64,000 bases of DNA from Edaphobacter lichenicola. GTDB lineage: Bacteria; Acidobacteriota; Terriglobia; Terriglobales; Acidobacteriaceae. Positions 56,320 to 64,000 of this stretch are shown here, one piece after another. The stretch covers positions 3,968,001 to 4,032,000 of the forward strand of contig NZ_CP073696.1 in the NCBI RefSeq assembly GCF_025264645.1, given 5' to 3'. Within the stretch, counting starts at the first letter, position 1. Each line of letters opens with the position of its first letter. The notes below the pieces were generated by a model. That model ran no database searches. It had not been told where the DNA came from and saw only the letters and a program-made list of their open reading frames with translations. A program made the translations under genes and the position numbers.

Positions 56320-56349
56320 AAAAAGACCGCGAGCAATCGCGGTCTTTTT
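56320..56349 (+). terminator. Rho-independent terminator of rpoD
   Basis: GACCGCGA (56325-56332) and TCGCGGTC (56337-56344) form an 8-bp stem with a GCAA tetraloop, preceded by A5 and followed by T5. It starts 20 bases after the rpoD stop. Confidence 0.95.
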
Positions 56350-57026
56350 GCGACTACATGTCAGCTGAAACCTGCGACGAATTCAAAGCCTGGACTTTGT
56401 TTCACCGATCACAGCTCATAACTACGTCACAATACCACCGGTTTTCTAAATAAGGGAAAAGCAGCCTGGAATAATTACGCAAACGAATGACTACGTTACC
56501 ATCTGTCGGTTCATCCTGGTAACTGGCGACGGGACATTGACTGAATCGATTGCTTGGTTGGCCTTAAACAACAATTAGGTCGCATCGACACGACCTGTTC
56601 GAGGTTAGCGATGGTCTCCGTTCCGGGCCTTAATCTTCACTATATAAATTTGATTTTTTTCAACCTCTACATCTTTCCCATTGATGACGACGGCAACTTA
56701 TGGTCTCGAGCGTTGTTGAATGCGGATGACCTCTGAGCGAGATCGACTCGCCATCTTGTATTAGGTCGAGATCGGATTTGACATCTTTCGCGTCACAAGC
56801 GTCTCTTTGTTCAGCCAATCGATTGACCATACAGCTCGCCGGGTGACCAGTTGGTCGCAATAAATTTATTCAGTAGGCTGAGATGTGGAAACCGTCGACG
56901 GCGTCAAGAATACTTAGTCGATCACGCAAATTAATTAAACGGACGACACGAATTACTGTAGTCAGCTTCTATTGTTCGATTCATCTGCGATGATAGAACA
57001 ATAGAAATGGAGGATACCGCCCCCGC
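56350..57026. other. Gene-free, AT-rich intergenic region
   Basis: About 680 bases visibly richer in A and T than the flanks. The only open frame of note (56554-56736) has no ribosome site or family-like sequence. Apart from the inverted repeat near its right end nothing is recognisable. It may be a remnant of transferred DNA or a long regulatory region for the downstream glycosyltransferase genes. Confidence 0.6.
56969..57004. promoter_or_regulatory. Perfect 9-bp inverted repeat upstream of a glycosyltransferase gene
   Basis: CTATTGTTC (56969-56977) and GAACAATAG (56996-57004) are exact reverse complements with 18 bases between. The right arm ends four bases before GGAGG, the ribosome site of the gene at 57027. 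It could be an operator, or an mRNA stem that hides the ribosome site. Confidence 0.6.
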
Positions 57027-58907
57027 ATGACACTCCCCTCGTCGGAGCCAAACCGTCTCTCCCGCTGGCTGCGCCGCCTCTGGCCTATTTACTGCTTCCT
57101 CGCCGCTCTCGTTACCTTTGGCTACGCCCTATACGACCCCTACCAGATCGACGGGGACGCCGTATCTTACATGGACATCGGCGACCTCATCCGCTCTCAC
57201 AACTGGCACGGCGTCATCAATGGCTACTGGAACCCACTCTACCCCGCCGCTCTTGCTCTCGGACACACCCTCTTCCACTCCACCCGCTACACCGAACTTC
57301 ACGCCTACTACATGGTCAACCTCGGCATCTTCCTCCTTGAGATGCTAGCCGTCGTCGCCTTCACCGACGCCATCATCCAACTCCGCGACCTACACGAAAC
57401 CTTCAGCGTCGCACGAAATGCAACGTCCTTCCTACTAGACCGCTACACCCTCCGCTACCTCGGCATCGGCCTCCTCGTCATCTCCACCCAGCGCGAACTC
57501 AGCATGGGCAAGGTCCGTCCCGATGCGCTCCTTCTAGCGTTCCTCGTCTTCGGCCTGGCCGCACTTCTGAAACACCTCGCCACCGATCATCTCCGCTACG
57601 CCGCCCTTATGGGCCTCTCCCTCGGCTTCGCCTACCTCACCAAATCCTTCGCCTTCCTCTTCTCCCTCCTCTGCATCCTCACGCTCATCGCCTTTCGCAT
57701 CGTCTGGCAGCGTCACGCCGCAACCCGCGCAGCAGCAGCCGGTCTCCTCGCGCTCATCTGCTTCACCATCGTTGCCGGCCCATACATTGCCGCACTCTCA
57801 AAACAAAAAGGCCGCTTCGACTTCGGCGACTCCGGCTCCCTCAACTACGCCTGGCTCGTCAGCGGCACCGAGAAGATGCACCTCCAACCCAATCAGACCT
57901 CCTCATTCGGCAGCGCCGAGGTTCACCTGACGCATCCGAACAAGCTGCTGCTGGACTCACCGGTAGTCGTCAGCTATAAACAACTCCTCTACGGCACCTA
58001 TCCCGACTGGTTCGATGCATCGTTCTGGAACGATCACATTAAAGTCCACATCAATCCTCGCCTGCAGGCATCCGCTACGATCGCATGTCTCGTGCGCATT
58101 CTTCGCTACATCGCCAATCACCCGGAAGCCTGGCTACTCCTCGCCGTCCTCTTCCTCATCGGTGCCCGCCTGCGCCTCGACTGGCGACCCACCGACAACG
58201 CCTTCTGGCTTACACCCATCCTGCTTGGCATTGGCATCCTCGGCATCTACAGCATGGTCAACATAGAAGATCGATACATCGCAGTCGGCTTCCTCGCTCT
58301 GATCCTGCCCACCTTCGCTGCGCTCCGTCACTCGTCCGGCGTCCCGACTTCCGTCCTCCAGAACGCCGCCTCTGCGATCGTCCTTTTGCTGGCGCTCCTG
58401 GCAGTAGGGGAATCCGCTCGCATCGTCGGAGATCTCCGCCGCAACCTAAAGGTTGTCCAGTCTCCCGGAGGATGGTATGACCGCGACACCTACCGCGCAG
58501 CCCACGCCCTCAACGCCTTCGGCGTCAAACCCGGCGACACCGTCGCCTGCATCGGCACACGCGCCTGCGTCTACGACCACTATTGGGCCCGTCTCGCCGG
58601 CGTTCGCATTCTCACTGAGATCTACGAACCGACTCCGCCGCTCTACCCGACCCTCGCCGCCATGCCCAATCGCGACCAGCTCTACGACGTGCTGCGCCGT
58701 GAAGGAGCCAAAGTTCTCATCGGCTACTTCTACCCTGGCGAAATGACCGGCAGAACGCCCGTCTCCGCAGGCTGGCACGAACTCGACGAAACACCCTTCT
58801 ATGCCCTCCCACTCAATCTGCCAGCGGATACCCAACCTGCCGCAGCAGAAAACACTCACGCAGTACCTTCGTCTGACATAGTTAACCCCCCATCCTCACT
58901 TTGGTAG
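57027..58907 (+). CDS. GT-C type (PMT/GT39-like) membrane glycosyltransferase
   Basis: About 626 residues with about ten hydrophobic segments. The first periplasmic loop carries DPYQIDGDAVSYMDIGD, a GT-C-like acidic motif where ArnT/PMT enzymes bind a polyprenyl-phosphate sugar. A C-terminal soluble domain follows (about 480-620). The downstream GT2 gene lies only ten bases away and probably makes that sugar donor, so the pair should be read as one pathway. Sugar and acceptor are unknown. Confidence 0.8.
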   Translation: MTLPSSEPNRLSRWLRRLWPIYCFLAALVTFGYALYDPYQIDGDAVSYMDIGDLIRSHNWHGVINGYWNPLYPAALALGHTLFHSTRYTELHAYYMVNLGIFLLEMLAVVAFTDAIIQLRDLHETFSVARNATSFLLDRYTLRYLGIGLLVISTQRELSMGKVRPDALLLAFLVFGLAALLKHLATDHLRYAALMGLSLGFAYLTKSFAFLFSLLCILTLIAFRIVWQRHAATRAAAAGLLALICFTIVAGPYIAALSKQKGRFDFGDSGSLNYAWLVSGTEKMHLQPNQTSSFGSAEVHLTHPNKLLLDSPVVVSYKQLLYGTYPDWFDASFWNDHIKVHINPRLQASATIACLVRILRYIANHPEAWLLLAVLFLIGARLRLDWRPTDNAFWLTPILLGIGILGIYSMVNIEDRYIAVGFLALILPTFAALRHSSGVPTSVLQNAASAIVLLLALLAVGESARIVGDLRRNLKVVQSPGGWYDRDTYRAAHALNAFGVKPGDTVACIGTRACVYDHYWARLAGVRILTEIYEPTPPLYPTLAAMPNRDQLYDVLRREGAKVLIGYFYPGEMTGRTPVSAGWHELDETPFYALPLNLPADTQPAAAENTHAVPSSDIVNPPSSLW

Positions 58908-58917
58908 CATTCAATCA

Positions 58918-60069
58918 ATGAGCGAGCTGTTGGTCACCATACTTATGCCCTGTCTCAACGAAGCCGAGACACTGGCCTTCTGCGTTCGCCAGGCCGTCAC
59001 TGCCCTCCGCGACAACAATATTTCCGGCGAGGTCGTCGTCGCCGATAACGGCAGCACCGACGGCTCGCAAAAGATCGCCACCGACGAAGGTGCCCGCGTC
59101 GTTCCCGTCCCTGTTCGCGGCTACGGCGCCGCACTCATGGCAGGCATCGAAGCCGCACAGGGCAAGTATGTCCTCATGGCCGACGCCGATGCCAGCTACG
59201 ACTTCGGCCAACTCCCCCGCTTTCTCACCAAACTCGAAGAAGGCAACGACCTCGTGATGGGCAACCGTTTCAGCGGCGAGATCAAACCCGGAGCGATGCC
59301 TCCGCTCCACCGCTACCTCGGCAACCCGGTCCTCAGCGCCATCGGCCGCATCTTCTTCAAAATTCCAGCTCGCGACTTCCATTGCGGCATCCGCGCCTTC
59401 CGACGCGACGCCATGCTCGGTCTCAACCTCCGCACCACCGGCATGGAGTTTGCCAGCGAGATGGTCGTCAAATCCTCCCTCGCCAACCTCCGCCTCGCCG
59501 AAGTCCCCACCACCCTCTCGCCCGACGGTCGCAGCCGCGCCCCACACCTTCGCACCTGGCGCGACGGATGGCGTCACCTCCGCTTCCTTCTTCTCTTCAG
59601 CCCACGCTGGCTCTTCCTCTACCCTGGCATCATCACTTTTTTCATAGGCGCCATTCTCTCAGTCTGGCTCTTGCCTGGGCCCCAGACAGTCGGTCGCTGG
59701 ACCTTCGACGTCGACACTCTCACCTACTCCCTCGGCCTGGTTCTCATCGGAGCCCACATCTTTGTCTTCGCCGTTAGCGCCCGCGTCTTCGGTACGCAGG
59801 AAGGCTTCCTGCCGCCCAACCCGAAGTTCGAACGCATCTTCCAGTACGTCAATCTGGAAGTAGGCCTGATCTTCGGCTGCATTCTCCTTTTGGCTGGACT
59901 CGGAATTCTGGGCTATGCCGTGAACATCTGGCACAGAGCCGGATTCGGCGATCTCTCCCCGCAGCGTATGCTTCGCCTCACGCTACCGTCGGCTACCTGC
60001 TTCATGCTCGGCGTCGAAGCCATCTTCGGCAGCTTTTTCCTAAGCCTCTTAGGCATGAACCGCCGCTAA
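58918..60069 (+). CDS. GT2 family glycosyltransferase, dolichyl/polyprenyl-phosphate sugar synthase-like
   Basis: About 383 residues. GT-A domain: LVTILMPCLNEAETLAFCV at the start, VVADNGSTDGSQKIA and VLMADADASYDF (the DxD metal motif). Two to four C-terminal membrane helices follow (FLYPGIITFFIGAILSVWLL, LGLVLIGAHIFVFAVSA, LIFGCILLLAGLGILGYA). This architecture is that of DPM1/GtrB-like enzymes that load a sugar onto a polyprenyl phosphate. It lies ten bases after the GT-C gene. Confidence 0.88.
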   Translation: MSELLVTILMPCLNEAETLAFCVRQAVTALRDNNISGEVVVADNGSTDGSQKIATDEGARVVPVPVRGYGAALMAGIEAAQGKYVLMADADASYDFGQLPRFLTKLEEGNDLVMGNRFSGEIKPGAMPPLHRYLGNPVLSAIGRIFFKIPARDFHCGIRAFRRDAMLGLNLRTTGMEFASEMVVKSSLANLRLAEVPTTLSPDGRSRAPHLRTWRDGWRHLRFLLLFSPRWLFLYPGIITFFIGAILSVWLLPGPQTVGRWTFDVDTLTYSLGLVLIGAHIFVFAVSARVFGTQEGFLPPNPKFERIFQYVNLEVGLIFGCILLLAGLGILGYAVNIWHRAGFGDLSPQRMLRLTLPSATCFMLGVEAIFGSFFLSLLGMNRR

Positions 60070-60166
60070 ACAAGCTAAACAAACAGAAGCCCCCCGAAGG
60101 AGGCAATGTAACCGCCGATCAACGGGAGCGCTCACACTGATCATCGTGCTCCAACACGGTATACAA

Positions 60167-60211
60167 GTCACGAAGTGACCGCCCTCCGCGCAGAGGGCCG
60201 TCCGGCAGGAC
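60167..60211. repeat. Triple-hairpin intergenic element
   Basis: Three perfect hairpins follow each other within 45 bases: GTCAC-GAA-GTGAC (60167-60179), GCCCTC-CGCGCA-GAGGGC (60181-60198) and GTCC-GGCA-GGAC (60200-60211). The last is shared with the left edge of the window. There is no T-run, so it is not a classical terminator. It lies just past the 3' end of the small minus-strand gene at 60228. Confidence 0.72.
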
Positions 60212-60227
60212 ATTATCTTCCCAATTC

Positions 60228-60437
60228 TTAAGCCTGCGCAGCAGGTACAAATCCGTCGCACCCACTAATTGGCGACACTTTCAGGTGCAACGCCGCATGC
60301 TTCGGATGCCCGCACTCATCCAACAGGTCTGCATCGGCCTTCTTGCTCGTAAGAATCGTGACTAACACCGAACTTTTCGCATGGTGTTCGCCAAAGTGAT
60401 TACATAGTCCGCATTGTCCATTGTGAACCGGCTGCAT
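60228..60437 (-). CDS. Small Cys/His-rich protein of unknown function
   Basis: About 69 residues with a very good ribosome site (GGAGG six bases before the ATG). The pattern CGLCNHFGEHH, then a middle stretch DLLDECGHPKHAALHLKV and the end SGCDGFVPAAQA places Cys and His where a metal site would be expected. Both the ribosome site and the order of Cys, Gly and Pro support a real gene. I recall similar short proteins only as hypothetical ones. It stands alone on the minus strand. Confidence 0.72.
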   Translation of the reverse strand: MQPVHNGQCGLCNHFGEHHAKSSVLVTILTSKKADADLLDECGHPKHAALHLKVSPISGCDGFVPAAQA

Positions 60438-60654
60438 ACGTACCTCCTGCTTTCTAATAATCTGACTCGCGATCGCTTCACCCCGTTGCCTCGGGCAATG
60501 CGATTTTCAAAACACTACACCCACGAAAAACCCCTGTAAATTGCGACCATTCGAGTCGTAGACTACTGAGTAACTTGCCACTCGGTCGAACCAACAGGGA
60601 ACCCGGCTTCGTCTCTCCGCGTACATCTATTTGTCATCTTCGAGAGGAACGAAC

Positions 60655-61095
60655 ATGCAGACCACCGATTCCATCTACACCGCAAACATGAACGAGCATC
60701 AGCGTGCCTGGTTCTACGCCGAATACAAGCGCGCCAGCAAAGACGAGACCGTCGGCGTCCTCCTCGCGCTCTTCCTTGGCGGCATCGGCATCCATCACTT
60801 CTATCTCCGCCGCAACACCGCCGGCATCGTCTATCTTCTGCTCTCGTGGACCGGGATCCCGATGGTCATCGCCTGGATCGAATGCTTCTTTATGCCCAGC
60901 CGCGTCCGTCAGTACAACGCCGCCCAGGCCATCTACATCTCCAACCAGATCCTCGGCACCGCCGCCCCGCAGGCTGCATCTACGACGACCCATTGCCCCG
61001 CCTGCAACAGTCCCGTCGAATCTGCTGCAGTCTATTGCACCCACTGCGGAGCCGCAATCACACACACCTCACTCGCGACTCAGCCAGCCCTCTAA
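60655..61095 (+). CDS. TM2 domain protein with C-terminal zinc ribbon
   Basis: About 146 residues from the ATG at 60655 with GAGAGGAA upstream. A TM2 domain (VGVLLALFLGGIGIHHFYLR then YLLLSWTGIPMVIAWIECF) gives two membrane helices with the conserved GxHxFYLR loop. After a linker the C-terminus has CPACNSP and YCTHCGAAIT, a four-Cys zinc ribbon. Such proteins are common, small and uncharacterised. A terminator follows. Confidence 0.88.
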   Translation: MQTTDSIYTANMNEHQRAWFYAEYKRASKDETVGVLLALFLGGIGIHHFYLRRNTAGIVYLLLSWTGIPMVIAWIECFFMPSRVRQYNAAQAIYISNQILGTAAPQAASTTTHCPACNSPVESAAVYCTHCGAAITHTSLATQPAL

Positions 61096-61162
61096 GACCA
61101 TTCGCAATTAGTTTTTTCGGAGTCATATCCACCCACGGAACGCGTTACTTAGAGGCAAAAAA

Positions 61163-61188
61163 GAAAGGCTCCTCGAGCGGAGCCTTTC
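61163..61188. terminator. Rho-independent terminator between convergent genes
   Basis: GAAAGGCTCC (61163-61172) pairs with GGAGCCTTTC (61179-61188) around six bases; A-rich sequence precedes and T and C follow. It can serve the TM2 gene and the convergent gene at 61240. Confidence 0.85.
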
Positions 61189-61239
61189 TCACTTATAACT
61201 TTCGACCGTCTCTGGATCTCACCAGACACTCGCGGCGAT

Positions 61240-61569
61240 CTATTCGCCTGAGCTATGTTTCACTGCAGCGTCGTATCCAGCCGTAAAGCTCGTACGGTAC
61301 TCATCGCGAACCGCTCCTTTCACCGGTGGATGCACATACAAGTGAGACGACTTCGCGTCGATCTTCCGTCTCGCTGCTTTGTCCAGCTGGGCCGCCTGGA
61401 TTCCATCCCGATAGCCCTGCTGCGCCTCAGGAGTTCCAGCCGGTGGCGTGTTCCACTCCTGCGCCTTGGTTTGTGTCTCTGTCATCTGCTGCGCATGCGC
61501 GAAAAATGGTGCACCGCTCATCAATGCCACTGCCATCAGTGGTGTTGCAAGTCGAACTAGCTTCTTCAT
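61240..61569 (-). CDS. Small exported protein of unknown function
   Basis: About 109 residues with GAGGAAA before the ATG. Signal peptide (LATPLMAVALMSGAPFFAHA). The mature part has a repeated motif YRDGIQAAQLD and YRTSFTAGYDAAV around a central HLYVHPPV, which I recognise from short uncharacterised exported proteins. No catalytic motif. The two half-repeats suggest a small helical bundle. Confidence 0.78.
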   Translation of the reverse strand: MKKLVRLATPLMAVALMSGAPFFAHAQQMTETQTKAQEWNTPPAGTPEAQQGYRDGIQAAQLDKAARRKIDAKSSHLYVHPPVKGAVRDEYRTSFTAGYDAAVKHSSGE

Positions 61570-61684
61570 GGTGATGTTTCCTCATTCCCTGCAGGTTAAG
61601 ATGCCCCTGCAGGCCACAAGGAACCTACCACAACCCAAAAATCACTGGCAAATCAGGCCAATAACCCGAGCAAGCCCAACGAAA

Positions 61685-62611
61685 CTACATATTCGTGTGG
61701 CCGCCGCGCATCTCCTCATTGAACGTCGGCTTGATGAACGCCAGCGCATGCGCCAGCTCAGCCAGGTACTGCGAACGATGCCCCATCAAAGCCTCAGTCG
61801 GAGTCGCATACTCAGTATCCGCCGCCAGGTGAATAATCCCCTCGCCAGCCAGCGCCGCCACCGTCTTCTTCAAATCCTCAACAGTCGAGTTCAGGTACTG
61901 CGCATCTCGCGGATCCAGCAGCCACACTGGCTGCTTGCCGCCCAGCACACCCGACAGCCAGAACACCTTCGCGGCCAGATACTCCTGTCGCTGCCCCTCG
62001 GTCGTGTCATTGAAGTTGAACCGTTTCTTCCACGGGCTATAAAACCGCGTCGTTACCGGCACCGGCTGCCGGTTGCCGCTCTTCACCAGCTCTAACTGCC
62101 CCTGGTCCATCGTCTTACGCACAGCGTTGTAAATAAAACCCTCTGAAAACGGCTGCTCCGGAGCCTTCACGATCTCCGCGAACGTCACCGTCATCGACGC
62201 CGCCACCTTCGCATGCAGCGGGCTTCCCTCGCCATCCTGCAGATGCACCTCGCCATGCACCAAAAACGTATCCGCACCTGAGGTCGACTCATGGAACGGC
62301 CACGTAAACTTCTCAAAGCTCAGCGGCAGCCCGTGCAGCGTCAGGTAGTAGTCCTGGTTCGGATTCTTCAACCGCTTCGCCGCCTCCGCCAGATACGTGC
62401 CAACCTCGGCCAGCATGTCCGCGCGGCTGAAATCAAACTTGTCGCTCAGCTCCAATACCTGAGTCTTCGTCTTGTCGGCAACCAGCGCGAGCATAAACCG
62501 TGTCGTAGGATTACCCGAAAAATCCTGTCCTACTGAACTCGAAACAATGACCAGCCCAGCAGCCTTCGCCGCTGTTTCAACCTGTCCAGCCAACACTTCT
62601 TGCGTTCCCAT
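61685..62611 (-). CDS. Conserved protein of unknown function
   Basis: About 308 residues. GAGG lies nine bases before the ATG at 62611; an ATG at 62617 is too close to it. There is no signal peptide and no membrane helix. An N-terminal alpha/beta domain (VETAAKAAGLVIVSSSVGQ, RFMLALVADKTKTQVLEL) is followed by a mixed domain with several aromatic strands (YLTLHGLPLSFEKFTWPF). I recognise no family. Confidence 0.68.
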   Translation of the reverse strand: MGTQEVLAGQVETAAKAAGLVIVSSSVGQDFSGNPTTRFMLALVADKTKTQVLELSDKFDFSRADMLAEVGTYLAEAAKRLKNPNQDYYLTLHGLPLSFEKFTWPFHESTSGADTFLVHGEVHLQDGEGSPLHAKVAASMTVTFAEIVKAPEQPFSEGFIYNAVRKTMDQGQLELVKSGNRQPVPVTTRFYSPWKKRFNFNDTTEGQRQEYLAAKVFWLSGVLGGKQPVWLLDPRDAQYLNSTVEDLKKTVAALAGEGIIHLAADTEYATPTEALMGHRSQYLAELAHALAFIKPTFNEEMRGGHTNM

Positions 62612-62799
62612 AACCATCTGCCTCAATCGTCCTTTGCGTTTTGCGTTATCTCTCCTATTTTACGGCTCCAAACCGCAAAATGCCGCGTTTAAGCTCACGA
62701 TCTCTCGAAAGCCTCCATCAGCGACAAAAAACGCAGAAACCCACTCACGACAAGCCGTTGAGCCCAACGCAACAATTCTCATCCTGAAAGATCAACCAG

Positions 62800-63444
62800 C
62801 TACGGATTCTTCGCCGCAGCAGCCTTATCCGCTGCAGTCACGGCCTTCCTGAACTCCTCCACCGCTGGAACATTATGGGAATGAAGCCCATCCCTCGCGA
62901 TATATCGCCACCCAGGCGAACTGTTCAGTGGATCTTTCATGCTTCCGTCGTAAACAAGAAACGAGTCATCGACCGCACCAACCTCCATTTGCGTATGTGG
63001 AGTAGACGATTGAGAGCTGGCATCGGGAACGCCGGACCCCATTCCGCCGGTTGGCGTGCCATGCTGCGCCCCTACCGACACGCCGCTGTTCGTCGGAATG
63101 ATCACTCCTGGCCGGTTATTCGGTGGCGGCCCGACCACCGTATCGTCCACCATCTTCGCGTGTCCTTTGCGAATCACAACTACCAGATCAGCATTTGGAG
63201 AGACAACAGGCATGAACCGTCCCCAGTTCTGCAGAGCTGTCTCCACATCTTTCCGCGCCACCTCGTTCGCGCGCGGATCGTCCACCGACACTCCCGCATC
63301 CGGATCGATCATCACTGAAACCGTGTGCGCATTAATGATGTACGGCGGCAGACTCTTGTCTTTGTTCTTCGCAAATGAGCCTGTTGCAAACGCACCCACC
63401 AAGACCAGCAGACCTAAACTTAGTGCCGCAGACCCACGCCGCAT
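62800..63444 (-). CDS. Exported protein of unknown function
   Basis: About 214 residues from the ATG at 63444, which has GGAGGG upstream and gives a signal peptide (ALSLGLLVLVGAFATGSFA). The open frame extends to 63573 but that part is not signal-like. Body: a short conserved-looking beta part (ARKDVETALQNWGRF, ADLVVVIRKGHAK), a Gly/Pro/Ser-rich linker, and a C-terminal FLVYDGSMKDP with an Ala/Lys-rich end. I recall it as a recurrent acidobacterial hypothetical. Confidence 0.75.
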   Translation of the reverse strand: MRRGSAALSLGLLVLVGAFATGSFAKNKDKSLPPYIINAHTVSVMIDPDAGVSVDDPRANEVARKDVETALQNWGRFMPVVSPNADLVVVIRKGHAKMVDDTVVGPPPNNRPGVIIPTNSGVSVGAQHGTPTGGMGSGVPDASSQSSTPHTQMEVGAVDDSFLVYDGSMKDPLNSSPGWRYIARDGLHSHNVPAVEEFRKAVTAADKAAAAKNP

Positions 63445-63609
63445 ACTACCCTCCCTCGATCCCGATCGAATTCTACGCCGACCAAAACCAAAAAGGCACG
63501 CAGCTTCGCCAATCCGTAAACGGAGTCTAAAATTCATCAACCTTGAAGGGGGCCGGCAGAAGTAAAACATCACGCAGAACAGCAGGTGAGATCTGGCCGA
63601 AGAGAGGAG

Positions 63610-64000
63610 CTAAACCGTGTACGCAAGCAACGACTTGGTAAGTCCGGCAAACTTCTCTTCCCCAAACTTCGCATCGGGAAAGAGCATCTGAACATCTTTT
63701 TTTGAAATGAGTTGAATGCTTCGGACTTCCTTCTCGGCCTTCTCGCGATCTGGTGTCTTACCAATCCAGCCCAGACTGAAGTGCTGAACCAGAAAAACCT
63801 GCACAGCAAGCGGCAGGAACTGAAACATCGGAAACACAAAGTGCGGTTCGACCGGGAAGTTGCGATTCGGCGTCTGCAAAAAATACCGCTTACCGACTCG
63901 CCGCATCTCGTTCGCCATGCGCTTCATATCCTCGATGTTTCCTACATGCTCGATACACGAGTTCGAATAAACCACATCGAACTGTTTATCGGCGTACTGG
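63610..64000 (-). CDS. Class I SAM-dependent methyltransferase, partial (5' end outside window)
   Basis: At least 130 residues, running off the right edge of the window; the frame continues without stop as QYADKQFDVVYSNSCIEHVG. FDVVYSNSCIEHV is motif post I of class I methyltransferases, and the following EMRRVGKRYFLQTPNRNFPV matches the small-molecule methyltransferase fold (Methyltransf_11 type). The SAM-binding loop itself lies outside. Substrate unknown. Confidence 0.75.
   Translation of the reverse strand, partial: QYADKQFDVVYSNSCIEHVGNIEDMKRMANEMRRVGKRYFLQTPNRNFPVEPHFVFPMFQFLPLAVQVFLVQHFSLGWIGKTPDREKAEKEVRSIQLISKKDVQMLFPDAKFGEEKFAGLTKSLLAYTV

Noticed and set aside
56554..56736. 60-codon open frame in the AT-rich gap
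   Set aside because: No ribosome site, no family-like sequence and composition as expected of non-coding AT-rich DNA.

Overview
The window looks like a chromosomal segment of an acidobacterium (Acidobacteriota, probably class Terriglobia near Granulicella, Edaphobacter or Terriglobus). The reasons are two paralogues of the von Willebrand-A-like secreted family expanded in Acidobacteria, many exported proteins of unknown function, a GC-rich coding style, and dispersed intergenic repeats of a kind I associate with these genomes. The genus is inference. No rRNA, tRNA, CRISPR array, prophage or complete transposon was seen.

Layout. 1-6 kb: a small membrane protein, a Tat-exported intradiol dioxygenase, and two vWA-like paralogues bracketing an SRPBCC-DoxX fusion and a DUF4166 gene. 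6-12.5 kb: an ALDH7-type dehydrogenase, a conserved unknown, an exported M28 peptidase, a GH13-like protein whose catalytic residues look lost, and a DUF4239 protein. 12.5-21.7 kb (minus strand): GT4 glycosyltransferase, PHP-type hydrolase, DUF6629, VanZ-like, LOG-family, a two-helix membrane protein, an AsmA-like protein and an ABC-F ATPase. 21.9-30 kb: a frameshifted DUF4139 gene, a stand-alone recombinase-domain-like protein, a quinone oxidoreductase, a phosphoesterase, a lone peptide-type ABC ATPase and a secreted protein with D-P-D-R-P-T repeats. 30-35 kb: hyuA-hyuB-MFS operon. 35-44.7 kb: acyl-CoA carboxylase beta subunit, a VOC-like protein, a Y-family DNA polymerase, an EamA transporter, then an ABC-2 exporter with a DesK/DesR-like two-component system and a lipoprotein. 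44.7-50 kb: an S9 peptidase, an exported unknown, TrmJ and a YXWGXW-repeat protein. 50.7-56.3 kb: dnaG and rpoD, separated by a flippase, a small Cys/His protein and a candidate structured RNA. 57-64 kb: a GT-C type membrane glycosyltransferase with a GT2 partner, several small conserved proteins and a partial methyltransferase.

The clearest functional units are hyuA-hyuB-transporter (uptake and ATP-dependent opening of a cyclic amide such as 5-oxoproline or a hydantoin), ABC-2 exporter plus histidine kinase and regulator (membrane or antibiotic stress response), GT-C plus GT2 (polyprenyl-linked sugar transfer), and the dnaG/rpoD macromolecular-synthesis pair. The most unusual signals are non-coding: a 106-nt repeat that starts immediately after two unrelated stop codons, ACCACG arrays phased at 21-22 bp at two distant loci, a triple-hairpin element, and a folded leader upstream of rpoD.
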